A stretch of 64,000 nt of DNA. It comes from Streptomyces sp. LBL. Its GTDB lineage: Bacteria > Actinomycetota > Actinomycetes > Streptomycetales > Streptomycetaceae. The stretch is taken from positions 1 to 64,000 of the forward strand of contig NZ_JARXYX010000019.1 of assembly GCF_029893585.1 (NCBI RefSeq), written 5' to 3'. Made by a program: the position numbers and the translations under genes. Shown here in pieces: positions 16,854-25,103 of the stretch; the first letter of the stretch is position 1; each line of letters begins with the position of its first letter. Below the pieces are notes generated by a model that ran no database searches, was not told the origin of the DNA, and was given only the letters and a program-made list of their open reading frames with translations.

Positions 16854-18491
16854 TCATGGCGTGGTGTCCTCGGCGAGGACCCGCGCCATGTTCCGTTCGG
16901 CGAGCGCGGTGATCGTCACGAACGGGTTCACCCCGATCGACCCCGGCACGAGCGAGCCGTCGGTGACGTACAGCTTCGAATACCCCTTCACCCGGCCGTA
17001 GTTGTCGGTCGCCTTGCCCAGCACACAGCCGCCGAGCGGGTGGTACGTGAAGTCGTCGGCGAAGATCTTGTTGGACGAGCCGAACAGGTCGTAGCGGTAG
17101 ATCGTGGAGTTGGCCGCGTTGATCCGGTCGAACAGCTTCTTCGCCATGCCCACCGAGACGGCGCTGTGGGCGGCGCTCCAGTCGAGCTTCACCGAGCGGG
17201 TCGAGGCGTCGTACGAGAACGACGCCCGCTGCGGGTTCTTGGTGATCGCCAGATACAGACTGACCCAGGTTTCCAGCCCCGCCGGCATCGGGGCGATCTC
17301 GGCGAAGACGGGGTTGTCGGTGTTGGCCCAGTCGTCGATGCCCATGACCGGAATGGTGGACTGGTTGGCGCCGACCGTGTCCCACAGGTGGTTGGCGCGG
17401 CCCAGCATCACGTTGCCGTTGGTACCCCACCCGGCGCCCACGCCGGCGTTCAGCGCCGGGAGCGTGCCCGTCTCCCGGGCGCGGACGAGGAGTTCGCTGG
17501 TGCCGACGCTGCCGCCGCCGAGGAACAGGTACGTACAGCCGTACTGCTTGGTCTCCACGACCTTGCCGGTGACGTCGATCCGGTCGGCGGTCAGGACGTA
17601 CGTCCCGTCGTTCGCCCGGCTGATCCCGGTCACCTTCTCCAGGGTGTGGATCGTGACCTTGCCGGTGCCGAGCGCGGCGGCGAGATACGTCTTGTCCAGG
17701 CTCCGTTTTCCCTGGTTGTTGCCGTAGATGATCTCGCCTCCCAGTGCCGACTTGGTGGCCGTGCCGGCCGCCTCGCGCTGCATGTACCCGAAGTCGTAGA
17801 CGTTGGGCACGAAGGTGGTCTTCAGACCCGTCTTCTGCGCGTGGGCGCGCGAGACCCGGGTGAAGGTGTACCACTCCGTCGACTCGAACCAGGCCGGGTC
17901 GACGCTGTTGACGCCGAGTGCGGAACGGGCGCGCGGGAAGTAGGTGTTGTACATCTCGTCGGCGTCGACGGTGGGGAACTGCTCGGCGAAGTACGACTTC
18001 AGCGGCGTGACCGCCATGCCACCGTTGACCAGGGAACCGCCGCCGACGCCCCGGCCGACGTACACGGACATGGCGTCGAAGTGAACCCGGTCCAGGACCC
18101 CGGGATACGCGCTGATGTTCCGGTTGACGACGTCCAGCCACAGGAACGAGGCCAGCGGGGCCTCGGTGCGGGTGCGGAACCACATGGACCGCTGGTCCGG
18201 GGCGGTGGTGGGGCAGAAGATCTTGCCGTCGGAGCCGGGGGTGTTCCAGAGCTGGCCCATTTCGAGCACGAGGGTGCGGATGCCGGCCTGGCCGAGGCGG
18301 AGGGCGGCGACGGCGGCACCGTATCCGGAGCCGACGACGATGGCGGGGGCGGTTTCGGCGGCGTCGGGCTCAGCCGCCCGGGCGGACTGGAGGCCGACGC
18401 GGGTGAAGCCGAGGGCGGCCGCGGTCTGCAGGGCGGCCATACCCAGCATGTGACGTCTCGTCAGCTGATGCTGCATCAGTTTTTCTGTCAT
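16854..18491 (-). CDS. choA: Secreted cholesterol oxidase (GMC flavoenzyme)
   Basis: Oxidises cholesterol at C3 and isomerises it to cholest-4-en-3-one. The 545-residue protein begins with a twin-arginine signal (Arg12-Arg13 in LTRRHMLGM). The FAD motif GSGYGA follows at 54-59. The active-site residues Glu398, His484 and Asn522 lie at a constant +37 offset from Glu361, His447 and Asn485 of the well-studied Streptomyces enzyme, so all three are retained. The SVYVGRGVGGGSLVNGGMA block is also typical. ATG 18491 is used; an in-frame ATG at 18476 is possible, and neither has a strong ribosome site. From memory, S. coelicolor has no such gene at this position, so it may be a lineage-specific insertion. 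Confidence 0.93.
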   Translation of the reverse strand: MTEKLMQHQLTRRHMLGMAALQTAAALGFTRVGLQSARAAEPDAAETAPAIVVGSGYGAAVAALRLGQAGIRTLVLEMGQLWNTPGSDGKIFCPTTAPDQRSMWFRTRTEAPLASFLWLDVVNRNISAYPGVLDRVHFDAMSVYVGRGVGGGSLVNGGMAVTPLKSYFAEQFPTVDADEMYNTYFPRARSALGVNSVDPAWFESTEWYTFTRVSRAHAQKTGLKTTFVPNVYDFGYMQREAAGTATKSALGGEIIYGNNQGKRSLDKTYLAAALGTGKVTIHTLEKVTGISRANDGTYVLTADRIDVTGKVVETKQYGCTYLFLGGGSVGTSELLVRARETGTLPALNAGVGAGWGTNGNVMLGRANHLWDTVGANQSTIPVMGIDDWANTDNPVFAEIAPMPAGLETWVSLYLAITKNPQRASFSYDASTRSVKLDWSAAHSAVSVGMAKKLFDRINAANSTIYRYDLFGSSNKIFADDFTYHPLGGCVLGKATDNYGRVKGYSKLYVTDGSLVPGSIGVNPFVTITALAERNMARVLAEDTTP

Positions 18492-18589
18492 GTTCGCAGC
18501 ATGTGCGGATTTTCCGGTTCCGGCTAGGGGTCTTGTCGGCCGCAGACGCCATCTGTTGGGCCGGGCGCGCGGATGGGGCAGCTGCGGGT

Positions 18590-18722
18590 GGTGTGCGGCG
18601 TGCCGCGCCCACGCGTGCGGTGTACCGCACCCGCGCAGTGCGGTGTACCGCGCCCACGCGGCCGAGCCGCGGATCGACTTGGATCAACGCGGATCGGCAC
18701 AGCCTCGCGCCCCTGCGGGGCG
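18590..18722. repeat. Dispersed GC-rich intergenic element, copy 2 (internally repeated)
   Basis: Several overlapping copies of a ccgcgcccacgcgg-like unit are followed by a hairpin CGCCCC-TGC-GGGGCG (18708-18722). It fills the gap between cholesterol oxidase and the glycosyltransferase and may end transcription of the latter (minus strand). Confidence 0.55.
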
Positions 18723-18724
18723 TC

Positions 18725-19867
18725 CTACAGCAGCTGCTTGAGCTTCTGTGCCAGCAGGTCCCAGCGCCACTTCTCCTCGACCCAGGCGCGTCCCCGCTCC
18801 CCCATCCGCCGCCGCAGCTCGGCGTCCCCGAGGAGGACGACGATCCGTTCGGCGACCTGCTCCACGGACCCGCCGGGCACCACCCAGCCGGTCTCGCCGT
18901 CGAGCACCGCGTCCGGGGCGCCACCGGAGTCTCCGGCGACGACCGGCAGCCCGGTCGCCGAGGCCTCCAGGTACACGATCCCGAGCCCCTCGACGTCGAG
19001 CCCGCCCCGCCGGGTCCGGCACGGCATCGCGAACACGTCCCCGGCGCCGTAGTGCGCGGGCAGCTCCGACCAGGGCACCGCGCCCGTGAAGCGCACGGAA
19101 TCGGCGACCCCGGTCTCGTGGACGAGCCTGCGCAGTTCCTTCTCGTAGGGTCCGCCGCCGACGATCAGCAGGACGGCGTCCGGCTCGGCGGCCAGGATCC
19201 GGGGCATGGCCAGAATCAGCGTGTCCTGCCCCTTGCGCGGGACCAGCCGGGACACGCACACCACCACCGGCCGGTCGGTCAGCCCGAGCCGCGCCCGGAC
19301 CTCGCCGCCGCCCGAGCCCGGGTGGAAGGTCTTCTCGTCGACCCCGGGCGGCAGTTGCGCCATCCGTCCGGCCGCGTCCGGTGTCAGCGCGGCGGCGATC
19401 CGGGAGCGCGTGTACTCGCCGAGATAGGTGATCGTGTCCGTGGACTCCCCGATCCGGCGCAGCAACTGGCGCGCGGCGGGCAGTTGCGCCCATCCGGCCT
19501 CGTGCCCGTGAGTGGTGGCGACCAGCCGCTCGGCGCCCGCCCTGCGCAGCGCCGGCGCCATCAGCCCGAGTGGCGCCGCCGCCCCGAACCACACCGACGT
19601 GCACCCGTGCTCCCGCAGCAGCCCGACGGCCCGCCGGGTCGCCCCGGGCGTCGGCAGCAACATCGTCGTGGAGTCCCGTACGACGGTGAAGGGCTGCTCG
19701 GCGTCGAACGCGGCGGTGGCCTCGACGCCCTCCCGGGAGCGCTTCCAGGTGGACGCGTGGACGACCAGCCGCTCGGGATCGAGCCGCAGCGCCATGTTGT
19801 GCAGGAACGCCTGGATCCCACCCGGCCGGGGCGGGAAGTCGTTCGTGACGACGAGAGTCTTGTGCAT
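18725..19867 (-). CDS. GT4-family glycosyltransferase (PimB-like)
   Basis: A 380-residue GT-B glycosyltransferase. The N-terminal Rossmann domain starts TLVVTNDFPPRPGGIQ, the glycine-rich acceptor-loop signature. The C-terminal donor domain has VSRLVPRKGQD and GLGIVYLEASATGLPVVAG, an ExxxxxxxE-type motif. The overall pattern resembles actinobacterial phosphatidylinositol mannosyltransferase PimB. The sugar and acceptor are not proven. It is divergent from a multi-spanning GT87-type protein, and the two could act in the same glycolipid pathway (inference). Confidence 0.88.
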   Translation of the reverse strand: MHKTLVVTNDFPPRPGGIQAFLHNMALRLDPERLVVHASTWKRSREGVEATAAFDAEQPFTVVRDSTTMLLPTPGATRRAVGLLREHGCTSVWFGAAAPLGLMAPALRRAGAERLVATTHGHEAGWAQLPAARQLLRRIGESTDTITYLGEYTRSRIAAALTPDAAGRMAQLPPGVDEKTFHPGSGGGEVRARLGLTDRPVVVCVSRLVPRKGQDTLILAMPRILAAEPDAVLLIVGGGPYEKELRRLVHETGVADSVRFTGAVPWSELPAHYGAGDVFAMPCRTRRGGLDVEGLGIVYLEASATGLPVVAGDSGGAPDAVLDGETGWVVPGGSVEQVAERIVVLLGDAELRRRMGERGRAWVEEKWRWDLLAQKLKQLL

Positions 19868-19984
19868 CGCCGCAGACCCTACCGAACCGCCCGCTCCCGA
19901 CGGCCCCCGGCCGCGTTTATGGCACGCTCACAGAGGAGCGGGACATCATGTTCCCTTCACGTCGGAATCGAACGGCAGGGGAGC

Positions 19985-21226
19985 ATGGAGCACGTGGGGA
20001 CGACGGGCGCGAGGCGGTCACCGACCTGCCTGCTGCTCACCTGGGGCGTGACCAGGCTGCTGCTGTTGCTCTTCGTGTTCAAGGTGTACGTCTTCCCCGG
20101 CCCGGACGTCACCAGCGACGTGTCGGTCATCTACCAGGACTGGTACGACATCCTGCGCACCGGCACCTTCCCGCTGGACGACGTCACCTGGCAGTACCCG
20201 CCCGCCGCCGCCCTCGCGATCCTCTCCCCCGCGCTGCTGCCCGGCCTGGACTACGCCTCGGCGTTCTTCGTCCTCGCCTTCCTCGCCGACCTGGTCGTCC
20301 TCGCCCTGCTGGTGTACGCGGGCCTGCGCCCGGGCCGGCGGCTGCGCGGGGCCTGGGTGTGGGGAGCGGGCGTGCCGCTGCTCGGGCCGACCGTGTACGC
20401 CCGCTACGACGTGCTGGTCGTCGCGGTCGCGGTCGCCGCCCTGCTCGCGGGCTCCCGGCACCCCCGGCTGATGGGTGCCCTGGCGGGCTTCGGGGCGATG
20501 CTGAAGGTGTGGCCGGCCCTGCTGCTCCTGGGCGCCCGCAGGCGCGGTACCTGGGCCGCGGCGGCGGTGACCGTCTCCGGGCTGGCCGCGGTGTTCGCCG
20601 TCTCCATGCCCGGCGCCTTCGCCTTCCTGACCTTCCAACGCGACCGGGGCACCGAGGTGGAGTCGCTCGGCTCCCTCGTCTTCCATGTCGCCCGGCACCA
20701 CGGCTGGGCCGGCGAGGTGCTGCTGAACTACGGCTCGGTCGAGTTCGTCGGGCCGTGGGTGACCTACGTGAGCACCGCGGCGCTCGCGCTGACCGGCATG
20801 GCGTTCGGCTGGCTGCTGCTGTGGCGGCTGCTGGCGACCCGGTTCGAGGCACACACCATGGCCGACGCGGCCTTCGTGGCGGTGCTGATGTTCACCACCA
20901 CCAGCCGGGTGATCAGCCCGCAGTACCTGGTGTGGCTGGTCGGCCTGGCGGCGGTCTGCCTGTGTTTCCGGGACAGCCGGATGGGCGCGCCGGCGGGCAT
21001 GCTCCTGGTGGCGTGCTTCGTGACGGTCCTGGAGTTCCCGCTCTGGTTCGCGCACGTCGTGGCGAGCGACCCGCTCGGCGTCATCCTCCTCAGCGTCCGC
21101 AACGTGCTGCTGGTCCTCGCCACCGTCACCGCCGCCCGCATCCTGTGGCGCGCGACGGTCCCGAAGCCCGGGCAGGCCCAGATCCCGGGTCAGGCACCCC
21201 GCACCAAGGAGACGTCGGCCTCCTGA
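19985..21226 (+). CDS. GT87/DUF2029-type integral membrane glycosyltransferase
   Basis: A 413-residue protein with about ten hydrophobic segments. An early acidic loop with GPDVTSDV and a DVTWQYPPAA motif matches polyprenol-phosphate-mannose-dependent transferases (GT87, GT-C fold). The ATG at 19985 is only one base from AGGGGAG, so the in-frame GTG at 19994 may be the real start. The stop codon lies in the first of four 14-bp tandem units, each with its own TGA. Function is by family resemblance only. Confidence 0.83.
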   Translation: MEHVGTTGARRSPTCLLLTWGVTRLLLLLFVFKVYVFPGPDVTSDVSVIYQDWYDILRTGTFPLDDVTWQYPPAAALAILSPALLPGLDYASAFFVLAFLADLVVLALLVYAGLRPGRRLRGAWVWGAGVPLLGPTVYARYDVLVVAVAVAALLAGSRHPRLMGALAGFGAMLKVWPALLLLGARRRGTWAAAAVTVSGLAAVFAVSMPGAFAFLTFQRDRGTEVESLGSLVFHVARHHGWAGEVLLNYGSVEFVGPWVTYVSTAALALTGMAFGWLLLWRLLATRFEAHTMADAAFVAVLMFTTTSRVISPQYLVWLVGLAAVCLCFRDSRMGAPAGMLLVACFVTVLEFPLWFAHVVASDPLGVILLSVRNVLLVLATVTAARILWRATVPKPGQAQIPGQAPRTKETSAS

Positions 21227-21274
21227 ACCACGCCTGCTGAACCACGCCTCCTGAACCACAGCCTCCTGAGCCAC
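21218..21274 (+). repeat. 14-bp tandem repeat carrying four TGA stops
   Basis: Units at 21218, 21232, 21246 and 21261 read gcctcctgaaccac with single changes. TGA occurs at 21224 (the gene's stop), 21238, 21252 and 21267, covering all three frames. This is the clearest case of a stop-codon-spanning duplication in the window. Confidence 0.9.
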
Positions 21275-21395
21275 GGCCCACCGTCGCGGGCGACACCGGG
21301 CCCGGCGACGAAGGCGGCACCCGGACCGCCGGACCGCACCCGGCCACCTGCCGCCCCCGGCCGTCTCAGCCCGACTGCGCCCCCGGACAGCCCCC

Positions 21396-22589
21396 TCAGC
21401 CCAACTGCTCCCGCAGATAGTCCCGCCACTGGGCGGTGAACGCCTCCGGTGTCATGTCGAGGACCTTCTTCATCGCGTCCTCGACCGCCCCCGCCCGCTT
21501 CCGGTGCGTGCCCACCGTCCGGTAGAAGGCGCCCAGCCGTACCTCGCCCCACTGTTCGGCGATCATCCGGCAGGCCATCCAGCCGCCCTCGTACGCCCGT
21601 GCCAGATCGGTCGCGTTCCCGCTGAAGCCGAAGTCCTGGTCGGGCGGCAGCGCCGCGGGCACCTTGCCCGCGGACACGGTGTCCCGCAGCTCCGGCGCGG
21701 CCTGCGCGGGCGTACGGCCGCTGTCGCGGTAGCCGGCCCAGTCCGCGTATCCCTCGGACAGCCACAGCGGTGTCGCGGGGGTGGTGTGGGCGCGGGTGGC
21801 GACATGGGTGGTCTCGTGGGTGAGCACGACCTGTTTGCCGAGCGCGCCGAGGACGCCGTACGCGTCGGGGTTGACGATGATCCGGTCCGCGGGCGCCCGC
21901 GCCGGTGCGCCCGTCTCGCCGGTGGTGACCGCGGCGATCCCGCGGTACGCGGAGACGGGCGAGCCGAGCAGCCCCGCCATGCCCTCCAGCGACTTCGGTA
22001 CGAGGACGACGACATGCCGGGACCAGTCGGTGCCCCACGCCTTTGACACGGCGGGCACGGCACGGTCCGCCAGGTCGGCGTAGACGTGCAGTGCCTCACC
22101 GGTCTGTCCGACCCCCAGGACCAGGCTGTGCTCCCCGCGGACGACGATCACCTCGCCCTGGTCCCACGGCTGCTGTGGGGACTTCCTGGCGGGCTGTTCG
22201 GCGTCCACGTACCACCGGCCGCCCGCGTCCAGGGAGAGCTCCAGGGTGCGGCCGACGGTGACGGGAGCCTGGTCGTAGCCCTGGACGCGGTAGCTGAGCT
22301 CGGCGTCGGCGGTGGCGGTGTCGCCGGTGCGGTGCAGGGCGGTGACCCGGTAGGACCAGGCGGCGAGCGGGACCGCGCTGAGGTTCTCGAACCAGCTCAG
22401 CGCTCCGGTCCGGACGAACGCCGCGCGGTCCCGGTCGAGCACCGCGGTCGCCCGCCGGTCGAGGATCTGCTGGAGGTCCGTCCGCGTGTGGTCGGTGGCG
22501 GGCCTGCCGCCGCAGCCCACCAGGGCCACGAGCAGTACCAGACACCACGCCACGGCTCCGCGTCCCGGCGCCCGCCCTCGTCCTGCCAC
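21396..22589 (-). CDS. Lipoprotein with gluzincin-type (peptidase MA-like) domain
   Basis: A 397-residue secreted lipoprotein with lipobox LVALVGC (Cys26). An NTF2-like N-terminal region is followed by a zinc peptidase-like domain with HETTH (His258, Glu259, His262) and a third ligand Glu279 in WLSEGYADW. The metal site is complete, so it may be an active extracellular metallopeptidase. Its substrate is unknown. It is followed closely by two cell-wall hydrolase genes in tandem upstream, which fits a role at the envelope (inference). Confidence 0.85.
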   Translation of the reverse strand: MAGRGRAPGRGAVAWCLVLLVALVGCGGRPATDHTRTDLQQILDRRATAVLDRDRAAFVRTGALSWFENLSAVPLAAWSYRVTALHRTGDTATADAELSYRVQGYDQAPVTVGRTLELSLDAGGRWYVDAEQPARKSPQQPWDQGEVIVVRGEHSLVLGVGQTGEALHVYADLADRAVPAVSKAWGTDWSRHVVVLVPKSLEGMAGLLGSPVSAYRGIAAVTTGETGAPARAPADRIIVNPDAYGVLGALGKQVVLTHETTHVATRAHTTPATPLWLSEGYADWAGYRDSGRTPAQAAPELRDTVSAGKVPAALPPDQDFGFSGNATDLARAYEGGWMACRMIAEQWGEVRLGAFYRTVGTHRKRAGAVEDAMKKVLDMTPEAFTAQWRDYLREQLG

Positions 22590-22621
22590 GTTCCGATCGT
22601 ACGGGGGACGTGGGCGCGCGG

Positions 22622-23644
22622 TCAGACCCGTGTGACGGTCGCTCCGGGGATCATGTTCACCGGGTCGTAGCGCACCGGCGCCCCGGGGTAGGGGGCGTGG
22701 ATCACCTGGCCGTTGCCCATGTACATCGCGACATGGCTGGCGTCGTTGCGATAGGTGACCAGGTCACCGGGCTGGGCCTGGGAGAGCGGGACCTGGAGGC
22801 CGGCGAAGCGCTGGGCCTGCGAGGTGCGCGGCAGGGCGACGCCGGCCTGCGCGTACGACCACTGCATCAGGCCCGAACAGTCGAAGCCGGAGGGGCCGTT
22901 GGCGCCCCAGATGTACGGCCTGCCGAGCGCGGCCCGGGCCGCGGCGACGGCGGCCGCCGCCCGGGCCGAGGGCGCCGCGGCACTCCCGAGGTCGGGCAGG
23001 TCCGCGCGGCCGGAACGCGAGGCCCGGTCGTAGGCGGCCCGCTCGTCGGACGGCAGGGAGTTGAGCAGCGCCCGGGCCTTGGCGAGCTTCGCCTCCACAG
23101 TCCGTTTGTGGGAGGCGACGGCCTTGCGGCTCTTCTCCAGTTCGGCAAGCCTGCGGCCCGTCTCGGAGCGCTCCTGCGCGAGTTCGCGCATGGCCGACTG
23201 GAGGCTCTTGAGCTTCCCGGCCTGGTGGGCGCTGATCCGGTCGAGGACGGCGGCCTTGTCGAGGTAGTCGTCCGGGTCGTCGGAGAACAGCAGCGCGAGG
23301 GACGGGTCGAGGCCGCCGGAACGGTACTGGGCGCCGGCCAGCGAACCGAGCGCGTCCCGCAAGGTGTTGATGCGTTCCTGCTGGCGGGCGATGCGGTCCT
23401 GGGCGCCGCTCACCTCCTCGCGCAGCGAGGCGGCGCGCTCGTCGGCCTTGTTGAAGGCCTCGGTGGCGGCTTCGGCCTCCTCGTGGAGGCGGTCCACCTC
23501 GGCACGGGTGTCGTCGTGCGGTGCGGCGACGGCCGAGGTGGCCGGCAGGACCCCGAGGGCTGCGGCCGCGGCTGACATGACACAGAGCGCTGCACTGGCG
23601 CCCCGGTCGAACCCGGACGGTGCAAGGCGGCGATGGGACCCCAC
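22622..23644 (-). CDS. Secreted NlpC/P60 peptidoglycan endopeptidase (paralogue 1)
   Basis: Cleaves stem peptides in peptidoglycan. The 340-residue protein has a signal peptide (to about Ala40), a long coiled-coil region (about 45-210), and a C-terminal NlpC/P60 domain with Cys256 (FDCSGL), His304 (SHVAMYMG) and His316 (VIHAP). It is built like the neighbouring 23848-24894 gene, so the two arose by tandem duplication. I chose GTG 23644 because it matches the start of that paralogue (both begin (V)xSHRR); AAGGAG lies 11 nt upstream. It lies 32 bp from the MA-peptidase gene. Confidence 0.92.
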   Translation of the reverse strand: MGSHRRLAPSGFDRGASAALCVMSAAAAALGVLPATSAVAAPHDDTRAEVDRLHEEAEAATEAFNKADERAASLREEVSGAQDRIARQQERINTLRDALGSLAGAQYRSGGLDPSLALLFSDDPDDYLDKAAVLDRISAHQAGKLKSLQSAMRELAQERSETGRRLAELEKSRKAVASHKRTVEAKLAKARALLNSLPSDERAAYDRASRSGRADLPDLGSAAAPSARAAAAVAAARAALGRPYIWGANGPSGFDCSGLMQWSYAQAGVALPRTSQAQRFAGLQVPLSQAQPGDLVTYRNDASHVAMYMGNGQVIHAPYPGAPVRYDPVNMIPGATVTRV

Positions 23645-23847
23645 GGGAAGCCGCACTCCTTCCGCTGGCGGACAGGGAAACGCGGCAGACAGTAGCCCGG
23701 CGGAGGGGGCCCCACCAACGACCTCCGGGGTACCCGAACGCGACGCCCCGCCTATGACGCAGGTCATGGGCGGGGCGTGGGGTCATTTCATGTCGTGGCG
23801 ATTCGCCCGTTCGGGCGGTGCGGTGTCCTGATCTTGAACCGTCCGGG

Positions 23848-24894
23848 TCAGACGCGGACGCCGAACATGAACGGGCCGCCGATCGTGCTCATCGACTCGT
23901 AACGGACGACCGTGCCGGTGCGCGGCGCGTGGATGATCTGGCCGTTGCCCGCGTAGAGACCGACATGGTGCAGGTCGTTGAAGAAGAACACCAGGTCGCC
24001 GACCTTGAGCTGACTCTGGGAGTAGATGCGCTGACCGATGGTGGCCTGGGACTCCGAGGTGCGCGGGATGCCGATGCCGGCCTGGGCGTAGGCGTAGGAG
24101 GTCAGGCCCGAGCAGTCGAAGGAGGCCATGCCGGTGCCGCCGTAGAAGTACGGCTTGCCGAGCTGGCTCTGGGCTGCCGAGAAGGCGGCCGCGGCGCGGC
24201 CGGAACCGGCGGAGGCGGGGGTGTCAGCGAGTTCCACCCGCTCGGTCGAGGCACGACTGGCGCGGTCCTGCTGGGCGGAGAGGGCGGCCTTCTCGGCGGC
24301 CGTCATCGAGTTGAGGAGCTTGTTCGCCTCGGCCAGCTTGCTCTGGACCTGCTTCTTCTTCTTGGCCAGTTCGGTACGGGTGGCGGCGAGGTCCTGGAGC
24401 TTCCCGGACGCCTCGGAGCGGTCCTGGGCGAGCTCCCGCTGCTTCTCCTGGATCTTCCTCAGCGCCTCGACCTGCTGGTCGCTGAGCTGGTTGGCGGTGG
24501 ACGCCTTGTCCAGGTAGTCGTCCGGGTTCGACGACAGGAAGAGCTGCAGGGAGGAGTCGATGCTGCCGGTACGGTACTGCGCGGCGGCCGCCAGACCCAT
24601 GGAGTCGCGCAGCTCGTTGAGGTCCGCCTGGCCGCGGGCGACGTTGTCCTGGATGGTGGAGATCTCCTTCTGGAGCTTCTCCTCCTTCTCCGTGGCCCCG
24701 TTGAGCTTCTCGGTGGCCGCCTCGGCGTCTTCGTAGAGCGCGTCGACCTTGGTCTTGACCTCGTCCTTGCTCGGCTTCTCGCTGGGCGCCGCATTGGCGG
24801 CGTTGGCGCTGAAGGCCACGGCAGCGGCGGCGGCAGTGGTGAGCACGGTCACCCGAGTACGGCTCGGCTGCTTGGGTCGACGATGGGACGCCAC
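23848..24894 (-). CDS. Secreted NlpC/P60 peptidoglycan endopeptidase (paralogue 2)
   Basis: A 348-residue wall hydrolase with a signal peptide (to about Ala36), a Lys/Glu-rich coiled coil (about 40-215), and an NlpC/P60 domain with Cys261 (FDCSGL), His310 (HHVGLYAG) and His322 (IIHAP). The coiled coil is the type that normally controls access to the active site or binds a partner. GTG 24894 follows AAGGAG; an upstream ATG at 24924 would place that site inside the gene. The 5' region is unusually AT-rich for this genome. I looked for a c-di-AMP riboswitch, known for some Streptomyces wall-hydrolase genes, and did not find one. Confidence 0.92.
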   Translation of the reverse strand: MASHRRPKQPSRTRVTVLTTAAAAAVAFSANAANAAPSEKPSKDEVKTKVDALYEDAEAATEKLNGATEKEEKLQKEISTIQDNVARGQADLNELRDSMGLAAAAQYRTGSIDSSLQLFLSSNPDDYLDKASTANQLSDQQVEALRKIQEKQRELAQDRSEASGKLQDLAATRTELAKKKKQVQSKLAEANKLLNSMTAAEKAALSAQQDRASRASTERVELADTPASAGSGRAAAAFSAAQSQLGKPYFYGGTGMASFDCSGLTSYAYAQAGIGIPRTSESQATIGQRIYSQSQLKVGDLVFFFNDLHHVGLYAGNGQIIHAPRTGTVVRYESMSTIGGPFMFGVRV

Positions 24895-25103
24895 GGAGGT
24901 GAACTCCTTCTTTTGAGTGATCACCCGCTCAGAGGTTCGAGCCGACCTTAGTGACCTTCTTGTGATCAGTTCAAATCCTCACACGAAAAATATCATCACA
25001 CCCTGCATTCTTTGCACTCAACCCACAGGAAGTGACGCCGTGTTGACGCTACGTTGCGTGACCATTCCGCCAATTCAGGCGTTAAACCTCTACGTTGACG
25101 GAT
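24895..25103 (-). promoter_or_regulatory. AT-rich upstream region of the NlpC/P60 gene
   Basis: A 209-bp gap with a marked drop in GC. It contains GTGATCAC (24917-24924, perfect palindrome) and a second copy, GTGATCAG (24962-24969), 45 bp apart, plus an A-run (gaaaaatatcatc, 24984-24996). It is a plausible promoter with two operator-like sites for the wall hydrolase. Confidence 0.4.

Noticed and set aside
18503..19984. Long upstream extension of the GT87 frame
   Set aside because: It runs antisense to the PimB-like glycosyltransferase and through an intergenic repeat; family similarity starts near 19985.
24895..25103. c-di-AMP (ydaO-type) riboswitch upstream of the NlpC/P60 gene
   Set aside because: The conserved core and pseudoknot sequences of that RNA could not be found on the minus strand.
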